Shown: piece after piece, positions 21,246 to 35,135 of the stretch
Position numbering within the stretch: the stretch's first letter is position 1
How the letters are laid out: every line of letters begins with the position of its first letter
NCBI RefSeq assembly: GCF_022581195.2
Contig: NC_061465.1
Span: forward strand, 4,838,501 to 4,902,500
DNA length: 64,000 nt
Reading direction: 5' to 3'
DNA from: Helicoverpa zea
Taxonomy: Eukaryota > Arthropoda > Insecta > Lepidoptera > Noctuidae
The notes under the pieces: model-generated
Databases searched by the model: none
What the model saw: only the letters and a program-made list of their open reading frames with translations
What the model was told of the DNA's origin: nothing
Program-made: the position numbers and the translations under genes

Positions 21246-23216
21246 TTATTTTCAAACGTCGAATCACTAAAGGACACGAGTGTAGAAATCAGAAGTGAGG
21301 ACAGATTTTAAAAAACCGGCCAAGTGCGAGTCGGACTCGCGCAGCAAGGGTTCCGTACAAATCCTGTATAGATAAAAAGTGAGTTTCGCGCCAACCGTTA
21401 AGTTTAGAACAATCTTAGTTATGGTAATTTCGTGAGAGTCAAAATAGTTAATATTTTTTATTTTATAATTTTATAATATAACAAAAATAGTAGGCCAGTA
21501 CCTTGTAAAAGTTATTTATATACAACATTTTATAGTCATCATTCAGAAATTTGATTGAAAATAACTAATTATGTCTTAAAGGTCATTGGGCATATCTGAC
21601 CCGCTTTGTAAAAAGTGGCGGACATGAATCAAAGTAGTTTTAAATCGTGGAGAATGGTATGACGTTTCTTTGAATATAATATTTTATTAAAATTCCATGG
21701 AGACGAATGTCCAGGATCGTTTGAAAAATATAAAAGACAAGCAGTTTCAGAGGATTGTACAGGTTGCAATGCTAGTTTTTATTGTTAAAGAATTTTCATA
21801 AAGAAGGAAGATGCCAATTCGGATGACCAGGATCTGATGAGAATCTGGAAACCCTGAGAAATCGAGGGCAACTCTTGAATATTGTAGGCACGCATCGAGT
21901 CATAACCAGATATGTGAGTGTATTTTTGAGGGTACTGGTAAACAGTGAAGGTTTGGAGCTGATTTGATTATGGAGACTACGAGTCGAGGAAACTCCTGAA
22001 CGGTATGTTGCAACTACCACGTGTTTGGGTTTATTTTATTCGTATTGGCGAAGACTTTTCACATAGATAGGTTTGACTGCCATTGTGGGATCGATAGCAA
22101 AGATCAGATATAGTTATGGGAACTCCTTTACAATTTATAACGTAACCTTGTGTTGGAGCTTATTTTATTTTAGGTGACGAGAATTCACTACTAACTTGGG
22201 TTAAAGCAGCCATTGCAGGAATGGGATCTTTTATTTTTGAGGGATTAATCACCTAACGAGCCCCAGTTTCAGGTTTTTTTCGAAACCGCCTGACGACTTG
22301 TAGCTGTCGAATTGTAACAACGACTGCTAGAGAGTAGGATTCGGGGCTGCTGGTTTTACGTTTGTAGAGCCTTGACAAAAGTATTCTGTCCCTTTCTTTG
22401 TTTTATAAAGTCGGCTTTATTTTGTAGCATTTTACAAACAAATCCAACTTCAAACATATAAAAAAGCAACAAGAAAACAAAAGCAAGAAAGAAATTAAAA
22501 AGATGTTAGGTGCATCGGTCTAGAAGTCGGTGTCTAGAGGATGCATCTATATTTATTTAACCACCGAGATCTAGACCGATGCATATAAACAGTTTTATTG
22601 TTGTTTTTTTTTTGTAAAAAGTTTTTATTTTTAACTTTTGTGAAAAGTTCTCGTCAATACGAATAATATAAACACGACGTAACTAAAAACATACCGTTAA
22701 GGAGTTCTCTCGACTTTCTCACGTCTCCATCATCAGGTAAGCTCTAAACCTTCACTGTTTGATAGTATCACCAGACATACATCTGAGAATCAAGTTTAAA
22801 TCCTATGCATGCCTACAATTTCTGATAGTTGCCCTCGATTTCTCAGGATTTCCATCATCAGATCCTGACCTGATGACAATGGAAATAAACGGCGAGTATA
22901 CTCTTTCACTACAATGAAATGATTTCTCAAATCCGTCAAACGTGGTCGTTTAAATTCCCCATTGAAATGAGTAAAATATTTGATGTTTACACCTGATTTT
23001 CTCTAGATTCCCATGGTTCACATTGATGCGACTAATGCCATAGTAAATCAGAGCCTTTATCATTATACTGTGCTATATTTCGTTCGTATCCGCCGTGGGT
23101 ATGGTTTCCATACTAAGGTGCCCAATGACCTTTGAATGATTTAAAATTTTTCACAGTTTAGAGGCCATTATATTTAAGAAGTGTTTGATATGAATTTCAC
23201 TTTTTATCAAAACTTT

Positions 23217-23925
23217 AATATCTCTACGCGTTCATGTGAAAAAGGGTAAGTAGTAAGTTTATAATTATTAAAAAAATATTTTATGTCATGTAAGCAAAAA
23301 TAATATTATTTTAATATTTTATGTAACTTCAAATTTATCATTTTCGTAATTTTTCCTTTATCTGTACTATATAACGTTGCTTCGTGTCGAATTTCAAGAT
23401 TCTGAGTTCACGGGAAGTACCTTGTAGGTTTTGATTCCCTAGCGTGTGACGGAAATTCGTCTAAGGTGTCGGTAAAACTGCTGTATCTTTTGATCGCGTT
23501 AACTTAGAAGTTTGATTTTTTCATTGCTTAAAGGGACAATAGACCTAGGTATTTGGTATAAATTTCAATTTGGTACCTTTATTCATTCGTGAGAAATAAG
23601 GTAGTAAGTTTCATTTTATTAAAATATTTTTATTATATTATATAACAAAAAAAATGTGATTTTCGCAATTTTTCCTATATTTGCATTATATGACAATGCT
23701 TCATGCCAAATTTCAAGATTCTGAGTTTACGGGAAGTACCCTGTAGGTTTTGATTCCTTTGCGAGTGTCGAAAATTTGTTGAAAATATCGACATAATCGG
23801 TTGTATCTTTTGATTGGCTTGGCTTAGAAGTTTGATATTTTCACAGCTTAAAGGGACAATAGACCCGAGTATTTCATGTGAATTTCAGCTTGATACGTTC
23901 ACGCGTTCTTAAGATAAAGGGTCTT
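23217..23925. repeat. Direct repeats of about 320 bp inside the composite element
   Basis: Two main units share AATTTCAAGATTCTGAGTT, CGGGAAGTACC, TGTAGGTTTTGATTCC and AAAGGGACAATAGACC in the same order, offset by 319 bases, with a partial third unit leading into the GACA tract. Confidence 0.7.

Positions 23926-23964
<39 letters not shown>
23926..23964. repeat. (GACA)n microsatellite
   Basis: About nine GACA units followed by a GACGGACA variant. It is a regular internal part of this repeat family near its right end. Confidence 0.95.
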
Positions 23965-24071
23965 GGACAACAAAGTGATCCTATAAGGGTTCCGTTTTTT
24001 CCTTTCGAGGTACGGAACCCTAAAAAGCGTGAATGATGATCGGGAGTTGGGGAGCAGGTTTGCGCTAACAT

Positions 24072-24193
24072 AACTATTTCAAAAAATATTACAAGACACT
24101 TTTCCGTTTTCAAATAACTGTATAAACGACAGCTGCACTAGTGTGCGTGCTGACCAGCAAACATAGGGAGATTCGCTTTCCACACACGCAAAA
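24072..24193. repeat. Right copy of the flanking direct repeat
   Basis: Same-orientation copy of 21112-21245: AACTATTTCAAAA, TTACAAGACAC, CACTAGTGTGCGTGCTGACC, TTTCCACACACGCAAAA. It has a short internal deletion and a few substitutions. Confidence 0.75.
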
Positions 24194-25220
24194 CAAACTG
24201 TTCTGCTCGCAAGCGAACGCGTTACACCCCTACCCTCAGTATTGTCAATTAATTAATTATCCACGTCCGATGGTCCGGCGGATTTCAGCTGCGCGACTAC
24301 CAAATTCATTATCGAAATTGATGATTGACTTTGATCATAATTATTCATTTACGTGATGTGGAAGGTAGCGTCGCGTGCCCATATGGGGGGAATGCGAAAT
24401 TTCCTTTAATTGGTATTTGTTGTGTTGGACTAGTGTTTTAGATGGTGATCGGTATAGATAGAGGTTGTGATTTTTGAACAAGAAAGTTACGCTTCTATCA
24501 AATAAGAATAGTTTAGGAGAATTGTATGATATTTTAAAGAAATAAAACAGGTATAATGGTCCTACAAATCTCAGTAACTCACATTCAAGTTTATTCAGAA
24601 CTTTATTCAGTCGCAAGTAATCATTTTTAACGAGTAGCCGACCTAAATTACGTATCTATGAAAAACATAAACAAAAAAGCTTTTATGAAATTATACCGCG
24701 TCGTGTACCTAATTATGAAAACTTTTTAAGTAACAACTTTCCAAAGTATGTATTTCATAAACAAAAGTTTTTAATTGCTTGGAAAGTTTATTTTAGTGTT
24801 TTATTTCTGTAAATTGTAAAAAATAATAATTAATGTTTAAGTTGTTTAGTTTGTAGGTTTCAATACAATTATAAATATATTTTTCTAATTGTTGAGTCGA
24901 AATAAATGAATGACCTACTGCATTAAGTTCGCCGTTGTACAATGTGCATAATATTTAATAAGCACCCAATAATTTTAATACCATCCTACCTAGTTTCTGA
25001 TAAATTAATTAAAATACCTACTTGTTACAAGTGTTGAAATACATCAAATCACCCGATCTTAAGAAGCTGGAAAATAAAAATGAAAGTTTTCTTTCCATTA
25101 TACACCAAATTCAGTCTCCACAGAAAATGACAAAAAACACAGTTTTTCACTTTACGGCTTTCTAAACAGGTATAAAAAGTAAATGTGTCTATGGAGCCTG
25201 TGTAAAGTATTTATTAAGGG

Positions 25221-25277
25221 AGGTGGCAGGGCCCCTGTGTTGATGTCCCGGCCCTAAGGGACGAGGCCAGGCCACCT
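25221..25277. repeat. GC-rich stem-loop
   Basis: AGGTGGC (25221-25227) pairs with GCCACCT (25271-25277), with further imperfect pairing inside (AGGGCC with GGCCAG) and a second small stem GTCCC/GGGAC (25245-25249 with 25258-25262). It stands out as a GC-rich block in AT-rich flanks. Function unknown. Confidence 0.35.
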
Positions 25278-27739
25278 TTGTTTTTATGATATACCTATAA
25301 ATAAACGGACAGAAATTTCATTACATCAGAAAATTTCTGATTTTGTGTTTTTCAAGATAAATGTATCTCTCTTTTACAGACGTATTGACAGGTTTATAAG
25401 TACATACTGCAAATGCGTTTATATGGAATATGTGGAAGAATATTCTTAAGGTCTGACAAGGATTAAGCAATCGTACAAAAACAATACCTACTTCAATGAA
25501 AGTTCGTTTTTGGAGATCAGGTACTTTGATAAGTTTCCAGGAAATTAGACTCAGATAGGATTACTAAAATCTTATCGTTAAATTAGGATGAATTGCCTAT
25601 AGTAGCTTAGACCTCGGACACATTTTATCTACAGCTAAACTTGCGGACAGGTTTACAAAACAGGTATAACAACTACATGCGTATAGGTACCTATACTTGA
25701 CCTGCAATCCAACCATCCGTTCAACTTTTACAACACCATATACTTCGCAACATCCCCATAAGTTTACCCCTAACCACAGCTCCTAATAACGTTCTAAGCA
25801 CAGCCAAGCTGTGTCCACAGGTCAATGACCCCGTCTCTCGGGACACCTGCTGATGTTATTGACAACAAAACCACAGACAAAACTGTGTTGTTTCTTTTAT
25901 TTTCCCGCCCGACAAGGGAGCGAGATTATTTCTTCTTTTCCCAGAGCTATAAGAACTATAAGGGTTATTGAGATGTATCTGTTGTACAACAGACCTTATA
26001 GACAAATAAAGAGCTGTGCATTTGGGACTGGGGTCTTAACACAACTATTCAAAGAAAGTATAATCTACCATTTACTTATACTATGTCAAAAGACATATTT
26101 TACAAATATAAAAGCTGTTTTGATGCTTAAATAAATTCAAAAATCAAATCCGATTCCAATTCGATTGCAGTTGCAGCACTGAATTCGATATTTCAATTTG
26201 AAAATTGGCGAGATGTCGGCGGAAAAATCTTTCTACTTAGAAATTGAGCAAGTATCTCTGTTTTAAACATTATTTTAAATTCTTGCTTTCGAAGATTTGA
26301 TTTTGAAATTTGATGACTTACAAAAGTTAGTAGCCATCACGAAACTCCATCGAAATCTGTGTGTAACACTCCCGTGTCAATGCAGTGTATTATTTTGTAT
26401 TATGCTTCAATTTTATTTTATGTTGATCCTGAGCTCACAAAAATGGCTGCTAAGGGAACAGTAAAGCCACAGCTTACATCGCGTTTTACTAACCTGGCTT
26501 TTCGAACATAAAGAATTCATGGCAAAGAGAATTTTTGAGGTAAGGCACACTTGTTTGTGAATTTTATCTTTATGTGACTCTTTCGTGTGTTTTTATTCTC
26601 TGTTTGATATGTAACTGCAGAGAGTGCTTACATACCCCATTTTTGGTATCTTTTATGTAGTTGCAAGCTTGTCTTGTGGAATCTTTTTGATGTTGATTCT
26701 GCACGTTGGAGTGCTTGTTATGTTGGCTAAAGGGAAAATGTGAATCCAAAAATATTTAGAAACATACGACCATTTTATTAGATAAGCATTCAATGCAAAT
26801 TTTATAAGTACCTAGTGTACTTTTCCCTATTTTTTGTTCAGTCCAATTCATTATTTAGAACGTTGTCTTTTTGTCCAATTATTTAATAATAGTACCTATT
26901 CCACCTGTAAATAAAAAGAGCACGACCCAAAATAACAAAACATTCATTTATTTTTCCACGAAACAAACGCACCTAATCTCAGCAAAACCTGTGAAGTAGG
27001 TAAACCCATTTCACATAACACTAGCCCTTTTTCATTACCCTTGAGACAGTTTACATACAAAACAACGTAGGTACCTAAATACAAGCAAGATTGTAGAAAT
27101 ACCTAAATCCTGTATCCCACGATTTAGTAGGAACTAGGTTGAGGCGGGTGAAACATGCATAATGCGGCTTCGTTTAAATTCATGCTTACTCTTTTGGGCA
27201 CCCGACACTTGGAGCGTCTTCAGAATGGAGTGAGGGTAATGCTGACGACAGATTTGCTGAGTATTCTCTTAAGATAGGTGTCGTGTTTGTGGAGACTATT
27301 TTAGTGTGATATGAAGAAAGTGTGCTGCAGATGTTATTTACATCTTACATTTTTGTTACATCTGTACATTTTTGTTGGTTCTTGTTAGAAGATTTTGTCA
27401 TGAGCTGATTTAAGCCTAAGTAGACTGCACTTTCCAGGGTTTAACCAAGTGTTTCTGATCGACTTTCGACTTAATTTACTTAGTCGTTTTATACAAAAGT
27501 GTTACAAATACAATTCTACCATTTACGAAATCGAAATCGAAATCAAATCTACAAACAAAAAACCTGAGCGTTTTGCTCTCTCCAAAAACATCAATCTGCA
27601 ATTTCCATTCTTTATTTTTTTGTCAAACTTACAAACGCGTACCTAATATATTTAAAGGACGTGTCGTGTATAACAAATCCCTAAACACAAAATTGAGAAT
27701 AACTCAGGAAGTTGTACGAATCGAAGCGTAAAATCGGAA

Positions 27740-27847
27740 ATGGCGGACGCCGCGGAACCCCTCAGTCGTTTGCCACTAAATCATATTCACTATAAAAGTC
27801 CCGATAAAACTATAAATATTCCTTATGCATTTATTGTGCTGCTGTAA
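27740..27847 (+). CDS. Candidate 35-codon small ORF
   Basis: ATG in a favourable context (GAAATGG) opens a frame reading MADAAEPLSRLPLNHIHYKS and ending in a short hydrophobic tail (YAFIVLL) before TAA. The first 12 codons are GC-rich against the background. There is no family match and no supporting splice structure, so this may be chance. Confidence 0.12.
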   Translation: MADAAEPLSRLPLNHIHYKSPDKTINIPYAFIVLL

Positions 27848-30800
27848 TGCAGATAACATCGTATTTTTTCTCTATAGGAATTTAGTAGTATTATTTTTGG
27901 TTACTTTCTTACATATGAAAACGTAAACAAAAAAATTAACCGATTTTAATGACGTTCTTACCTAAAACGTAGTAAATCTGACAAATACTTAATTTACTGA
28001 AAACCACATTCAATGCTTTCAGTCAAACGTGAGATAATCGCGCACATACATGCACATAGGTCAAACTGACAACCTCCCTTTTTATGTCAATTAAAAATAG
28101 ATATTTCCAGCAAAAATATCCTCAAAGCCCACAAATATGAATTTAGCTTATACTTAGCTAAAAACAAATAAATCGAAGTGACAAGCAGACTAACTTTATA
28201 CTCCTACGCCTGTCGTAAATTAGTGAGCAACTCACTGTCCGATGTCACGTACTCCCCTAATCGTTTGTCCTTCAAAAAACATCATCTTCAAGAAAAAAAT
28301 CCTACCTCATCCAGTGACCTCACACCCCTAACAAGCCCTGTAAGATAAACCCTATTAGCATACCTACCTACTCAATGTACCAGATTTCTCATCTCTGACT
28401 CATACGGCGGACAATGTCACGGGAAGACCTATGACTCAGTTCATCTCATTTGCCTCTGACTGTGCGTAGATAATTGGAAAATTGCTAGAATTTACACGGC
28501 TTTATAGCCTTGTAATGAGATGTATTTAAGGGGAATTATATTTGCCACGATAATGGTGGTATCGTATGACATGGTTGTTTTATGTCTGTGGTAATGCGTG
28601 TGGTCTTAGGATTGTCAACTTTTAGATGTAGGTACGGAATTGATATGATTAGCAGTTTTCTTTGGGAATGCCTAGAAATACTTTATATATTTGGTAATAT
28701 AGTATAATACAGTCACTTTTTAGGTATCAATGCATGAATTTTCTCATTAATAGACTATCACATGAGGCGCATGTAAACCCGTGTAGATACTTTGGATAGC
28801 TTCATAATATATCAATTTGCAAAATATTAAATTAAAAAATATTATCGAAATCATTTTATCATTATCGAAAGCAAACAAAACACATTTCTCCAATTAACAT
28901 TTCAACAATTCTACTGATATCTAATTTGAGGATATATTAAGATAGCAACGAAAATTATTGTAAATTTCATAACAGGCGGTGTGAAGCGTGAAATTCCCAA
29001 CTTGGTGGGATTCAAACATCCGCTCTCACTTAATTTATGAGCGATTCGTTTTCGCTAATTAATTTCAACTCTTATCTAATACGCTTAATTGGAGTTGCAG
29101 ACTTTGTTCCTAATTCATCAGCGAGTTTAATATCACCGCAAAAACTTTTCCAAAACGGAATTGTGTGAAAATTACATAAAAATGTACCTATACGACTATT
29201 TTATCGTTATTCTCAGTACTGGATAACAGTTATAACTTGTTTCATTTTAGTTTAAAATAATTTAACGTTGTATTTGGAAGCATGAAATATATTTTTTATA
29301 ATGTTTTTATTTTTATGAGGGACGTGGCATGTATTCACCAAAGGTTTTTTATTTCAGTCTAATTAGTGCTATACAAGTACACATTTTAAAATTATTATCA
29401 TTCATGAAAGAATAGAGTAGTTTAAAACAAATGGTTTTCAGAAAATCTCTCTTTGAACATGAGGTAAGTGTCACCGTGTAGGTGCTGCAAACAAACTTAT
29501 AATGAGCGATTCGGCTGATCATTATCTTTTAACTGTTCACTTTTGCGAAGTTTCAGCGACTTCAAGACTTCTTCGACTTCACGTGGACTCCGATTAGGGA
29601 CTTGAAGTCGTAATGACCGAAGTTAAACGTCAACACGACACGACTCTTAAACTGCTTTGTAACTACTTACTCGCAACATAAACATTTTTGCTTGCTTCTG
29701 CTTTAAGTTTGTTGTTTTAGGTCGCGTTATAATATCAACTCGAGAATGGAAAGTATGTTTTTATTAGTAGAAAATAATGCTCAAAGCATTTCTTGAGTAG
29801 GTACTAAAAGTAGTTTTGCTTTCCTATGATACAAAAATCGTTTACTTAGATAGCTAAGAGCAAAGAGCCATAGGCTTTCAGTAGCAAACAAATCGTATCA
29901 CTTACATTTCTTCTAGCAGGTTTGAGCTATTGGGTTTTGTTAATCATTCTTATCATTAGTTTGATTTTGTGCTTTTTCAAAACCAAAATTATTTAATTTT
30001 TAATAAATATTATAACAGTGGGTGTTTAAATGTTTATGACATTTTAATTTTTTTAAATGATTCTACCGTATTTCTTAGTGGACACCACGTGGATATACTC
30101 ATCGCTCATCATCTGATTAGAGCGATGTTGTCATCTATAGTTTCTAGGACACTATAAAGTCAACAAAATTGCTTTATCCAGAAAGGACAATTTTCATGTT
30201 TTGTACCATAATGAGGCTATGAGATCACTAAATTAGTGCATGATGGAATCATTGAGTGCAGAGTGATCTATTTCGTTCTCAGTGCAACCTCATTTAAAAT
30301 CTTCCGTGTAGAGAATATAATATGTTATATAGTTAGAAGTATCTAATTAAATTCTAGGTCTCATGTTTCTGACAAAGAGCTCACTTCTCAAAACTCTCAC
30401 GTAAAGTCATTACAAAAATAGAAAAATCCTAAGAAAAACTGCGACTGTTCGGAAGAATTCCTTCATAACCCATCTGTAGGGTTAGCTCGAAGACGTATGT
30501 TATTATAACGTCAACCCATATCACAAGGATACTACGTAACTGGGATATTTTATTATGACAGGCCTTTGTATCCCTTAGAAGATAAATGCCGTGTACACTA
30601 AGTTAACTGAAGAAATGCTCGGCTTGACAACGGACATAAATGGGCCGGCTTAACCGACTGTTACTGATATTAAATTTGGCAATTGTTTACTCTGAGTATA
30701 ATATGTTAATTTTATGATAGGGCCATTAGGAACCTGGTCGAGATTTTCTAAATGTTTGGTAACCAAGAGTTTACTCAGAAAGACGTGATGGAAAGCCTGA

Positions 30801-32079
30801 TATGAATTGACGAGAATGAGAAACCAGAACTTTGGTTCGTACATTTTACATATTAATTGAAATACGATAATATTGTTATATTGATTTATTGACACATTTA
30901 TCCATTTACGTTTACCCATTTAGTGGTTAAAATAATATTATGGTTCCATTTATTTAATAGTTTTTGTTTACCAATCCATACTTTTCCATATTGTTTGTTT
31001 GTACGGCACAAAATAATATAAACTACAGCTCAATATCCAGTAAATTCTAGCAAACAAGAATGTGGCCTCGCATCGAATTCTCTTGTTGGTAACACAGACT
31101 TCATAGCTCAAACAATTCACTGTTACCTTATTTTAAAACCAGCACAAACGTTTACGGAACCCAGACAAAGTAAATTCGTTTGTTTGTTGGTTGAATGCGT
31201 TTTAGGGTTTCGTCAATCTATTCGGCGTGGTTTACGTTTATACGAAATATTTCCAGCGGTGGTTGCGATTTAGGTAATTTGTTAATGCCCTTTGCAGTGT
31301 TGAGGCAAAGCCAACTGGGTTTATAGAACTTTCACTTTAGTATACATATTATGTGTGGTTACGCAATGTTTCAGCCGATCAAGCGTAATTAAGGGGCAAA
31401 CCAAAAATTACTCTCGGAAAATTTAAAATGAATTCCGCGAAAATTTCATTACATAGTACCCAGTTATAGAGAATTATTTTCCAGAAAAAGCTGTAATAAA
31501 TGTTCGAGAGCTAACGGGCCTTACAAAATAAAACTAAATTGGAAAGCGTTATTCTTTACACGACTTTTTATCTTCTAGTATGGTAGTTACAGAAGGATAG
31601 CCTTTTAATTTGCAGACTCAACATTTGAAAAAACTTCTCTGTTGGTGCCTTATCGTCCTTAAAAGTTATTACGGTGAGTAGAAGCCGGGTAAGTTAATGG
31701 AGCTTGTACGTGATAGGCTCCCGAAGTCATTCATACCAAGTTAAAGCTGGCATATTCACATATAAGAAAAGTTCTTAATAAAATACATGATGAGCGTTCG
31801 CATGTAAAGAAAAAGGACGTAGATTAAGTGATTTGAGAAAAAAAGTGTATTTTCTGATTCTGGCAAAAGTGCCTCCATTTTCAGCAGTAACCCTGAATGG
31901 CTGATTGAATCCCCGTAAGTATACCTAAGGAAATGTTTTCAAGTGAAAGCTGAGTACTTTTTACGATTGATTTTAAACAAGATTCTATTGTGAACTGTGT
32001 CAAACAGCTGCTCTGGTTAATGGTGATAGTTCTTTAAATACTTAGTCAAGCTTATACACCGATTGAGGTCACATGTTAG

Positions 32080-32297
32080 TGTTTGCCATCGCTGAAAACC
32101 AGCGCCGCGACTCTGTCTCGCTCGCAGGGTCGCTGCATATGCTGAGTGAGCCATTTCACGTGATTGTGACGCATATTTTCCTCTTACCGTATACTTCTAT
32201 TTTTTTTTTTAATTTCGTTTTTTTTTGTGCTTTTTTATGTATATTCGCTTTTGTTTGTGTGTCATGAACGCGAATAAACGTTTTGATTTGATTTAAA
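32080..32297 (+). mobile_element. Non-LTR retrotransposon 3'-end-like repeat
   Basis: The segment from GCTGAAAACCAGCGCCGC through GAGTGAGCCATTTCACGTG to a T-rich stretch and GAACGCGAATAAACG, then TTTTGATTTGATTT, resembles a dispersed moth retroposon 3' end with a short (TTGAT)n-type tail. No protein domain remains. Confidence 0.45.
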
Positions 32298-35135
32298 TTG
32301 TATTTGAGAAACCTTACTATACAATAACGGTGCATACAATGGTAAGCCTTTGGCTGAGTTCAGCAGTACGGAAACATACTAATCGTGCTTCTTCATCATT
32401 TAACTGGACGGAGTTTGGCAGTGTGCCAAAAAACTTGGGCATAAAGTATTTAATTTTGATTCCAAGAGAATAACGATTTTGCATGTCTGTGATGAAAATA
32501 TAAGAAAATTTAATGCATATTTAAGAAGAAAACCGACGATAAGATCTGCAAAGACTTTCGTAAATATCCATTTCAATGTTCTTGAAATAATATTATCCAA
32601 AATTTAATGATTCTGCGTAAATCTGTTTTAAAAAATTCGAAATTCGGGGGAAATCGGGGATGTGTGTAATTTGAGACTTACCTAATTTTATTCAATCATG
32701 ACCAAGAAAATCTTTCAGTGTCCTCTTTTTTTCATCCTCATATTTTTTACATGTCCCTAAAATAAAAACGGCACATACTTATTTTTGAACGGAACCCATA
32801 CATCAACTGAAAATATCCATGGTGTCTTTTTGTTGACAGCGGAGTGGCATGCATCCGAAACGAAGGTATCCCATGGTATCAGTATTCAGTTCCCGTCATA
32901 GGGAGGGGACACGTTCCGTAGCATTTCATTACTGCATCCCTACTGGGCTGAGTGAGACCTATCATGCGATATTTTGGCGTTTTCTTTCAAAATATGTTGC
33001 ACTTTTTGTTTGTCATTTTGCAGGAACGCTGTCTGAATATGGAATAAGTTCCATGTTTATAATCTTCTTGGGTTTTTCTTCGTAATTTCCACCGTATCGT
33101 GAAGGAGCTACACTATACATCGAGATATAATACTAGGTATTTAATAACCATTTTCAGGGCTCAAACTATGGTTATACCAAACCCAAATGAAACCATCAGT
33201 TGGTTTGACCATGTAGGTTAAACAAGCAAACTCAACTTCATAACGAGTTTTAAAAGCATATGTGTATACCATTAATAAAAATATTTTTTCTGTTAAGTGA
33301 AAACACTTACTAGACATCATTAACTTTACGATAATACTTACTCGTATTTAAACCGTTCTCCATGAAATCTATACTAATATTATAAAGCTGAAGAGTTTGT
33401 TTGTTTGTTTGTTTGTTTGAACGCGCTAATCTCAGGAACTACTGGTCAGATTTGAAAAATTCTTTCAGTGTTAGATAGCCCATTTATCGAAGAAGGCTAT
33501 AGGCTACTTTTTATCCGGGTTCGTGCAGAGGTTTCCACGGGATGCGGGTGAAACCGCTGGCAGAAGCTAGTTATAAATAACGTGAAGACAAATATTGGAG
33601 TGTAAAAGTCGTAATTAATTATTGATATCATCGGTTCGGAAAATTGATTCTGATAAAAAGAGCCAATAATTAGTGTAGGTAGTAATTATTCAGATCGCTG
33701 AAAATATAACATTGTTTTTAAATATTTAATCGCTGTGTGTATCGACAATTCGGTTCAATTTTATTTCGAATTTCTTGGAATCGGAATCTATGACATTGCT
33801 TTAATTGTTTCCAGTACAGCGATTTACGTTGTCATAAAGTTCGTATTTCATAATATTGTTTTTGCGATATTTAACAGATAAGTAGAGAAATACCTAGCGA
33901 ACCCTCTTCGCCAAAATAAAGGATTTAAAACGCTGTCCTCTCTCCTGAAGAATAGATCCACGCTTAACAGCCATGATCCTTATTCGTCGCACGTTTTCAG
34001 TTTTATTGGAATTCAGTTCTACGGAACCCTTTACTTTCACCGACGTTTTGGTGGCATTACCACGGATTACTTTCCGAAGGGTGTGACTCAGCCGGAACAT
34101 TGTAAAATAGGAACATTTTACGTATTTATGGACCCCTAATCCTTATTATGTTGTGTTGGAAATTATATTTGTGTATTCGGGAAATGAATCTCAATTTGTG
34201 CGGCATGTCTGAGGCTTTATGTTTTATTCATATCTTGAATTTATAGGTCGACTTCACAGTTACGTTTAGGCTCAGGATAATTATTATGTTTAAATAAAAA
34301 AGAGCACAAATGTTATGTTATGCAGAAAAATGTTGATGTACCGAACCTTTGATTGACTTCTTAGTTATACATTTTAACTGCCTAATACTTGCCTTTGACG
34401 GTTTATGCAAAAGATCAATATATGTAGTTTATTTATTTATGTTCGCACGTGTTCTAGTTTAGAGCGCATTTAGCTTAGGCGTCCAGCTAACGGCTAGATA
34501 AATCGTTAATGCTTCACTGGGAAAATGAGATAGCTCATTACCATCAAATATTCAGTACCAATATACAGCCTAGTTTGGCGGCCGTTTGAATATATTTTGC
34601 ATCCGTTAAGGGTAGCTAAAAGTCAGAAATTCTAACAACCATTCTTATATAGGGGTAGAAGAAACATGTTACAGGAAGAACTACCTTTATTACAAGATAA
34701 CTTGGAAAGTGGGTCACGCCCGCAATATAATATTTACATATAAACAGAATAAATTATTTACCCACACATAAATAACGCAAACGTTTTCATTCGCACCTGC
34801 AGAAAATACGACACAAAAACAATGAATGTAAATTGTACGCAAGGCAGCAAAAGTTTCACTATAACTACATTCTACTTGTTAGAAGAAAATACAAAACATA
34901 AGTGCAAGGGGGTGCGACGTAGTAATAAAATTGGTCGTACAGTCGCACTCGTAAACTATTGTGCGTTTTTATGATTCATCTCCACTGTTTGTCGAAGTCC
35001 TTACTGGATGGTACGCTCGCGTGCAAAAGTGTATGTCGTAAAACTTGTATTGTTTTTAAATTGCTGACATAAGGATGAGTTTTTCATGTTTTGCTGTAGG
35101 CTTGTAAAGCTTGAACAGCTCTGGTGTAAGTGATG
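32298..35135. other. Gene-free stretch around the Helitron
   Basis: Apart from the Helitron, no recognised features. The open frame at 33894-34100 on minus is basic (KVKGSVELN, RRIRIMAVKRG) but lacks an identifiable family. Confidence 0.4.
33368..33570 (+). mobile_element. Lep1-like non-autonomous Helitron
   Basis: It starts TCTATACTAATATTATAAAG and ends GGCAGAAGCTAG followed by T, with the 3' GC-rich hairpin region (GGGTGAAACCGCTGGCAG) just before CTAG. A TC start, a CTAG end with 3' hairpin, and insertion between A and T are the Helitron signature. A (GTTT)n tract and AACGCGCTAATCTCAGGAAC are typical of the lepidopteran Lep1 group. It encodes no Rep/helicase and depends on autonomous relatives. 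Confidence 0.85.

Larger units (their letters stand above)
21311..24026. mobile_element. Composite lepidopteran repeat with long internal inverted arms
   Basis: The element opens with AAAAACCGGCCAAGTGCGAG, TCGGACTCGCGCAG, AGGGTTCCGTAC and closes with a (GACA)n run and AGGTACGGAACCCTAAAAA, termini I recognise as a ubiquitous moth repeat. Two internal structures stand out. First, 21575-22500 and 22560-23145 are imperfect inverted arms (AAAGGTCATTGGGCATATC against GTGCCCAATGACCTTTGAA; GAAATCGAGGGCAACTCTTG against GTTGCCCTCGATTTCTCAGG). Second, about 23217-23925 holds roughly 320-bp direct repeats (AATTTCAAGATTCTGAGTT at 23390 and 23709). No transposase frame is present. Confidence 0.7.
24200..32079. 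other. Long gene-free stretch
   Basis: Nearly 8 kb of AT-rich DNA with no recognised gene. Minor items inside are a GC-rich stem-loop at 25221-25277 and an ATG-started short frame at 27740-27847. Other open frames are short and lack protein character. Confidence 0.4.

Noticed and set aside
25690..25855. Open plus-strand stretch ending in STAKLCPQVNDPVSRDTC and stop
   Set aside because: No ATG, no clear acceptor and no known family; the reverse reading is equally short.
33894..34100. Basic minus-strand frame of 68 codons
   Set aside because: No family resemblance or splice context; chance open frame more likely.
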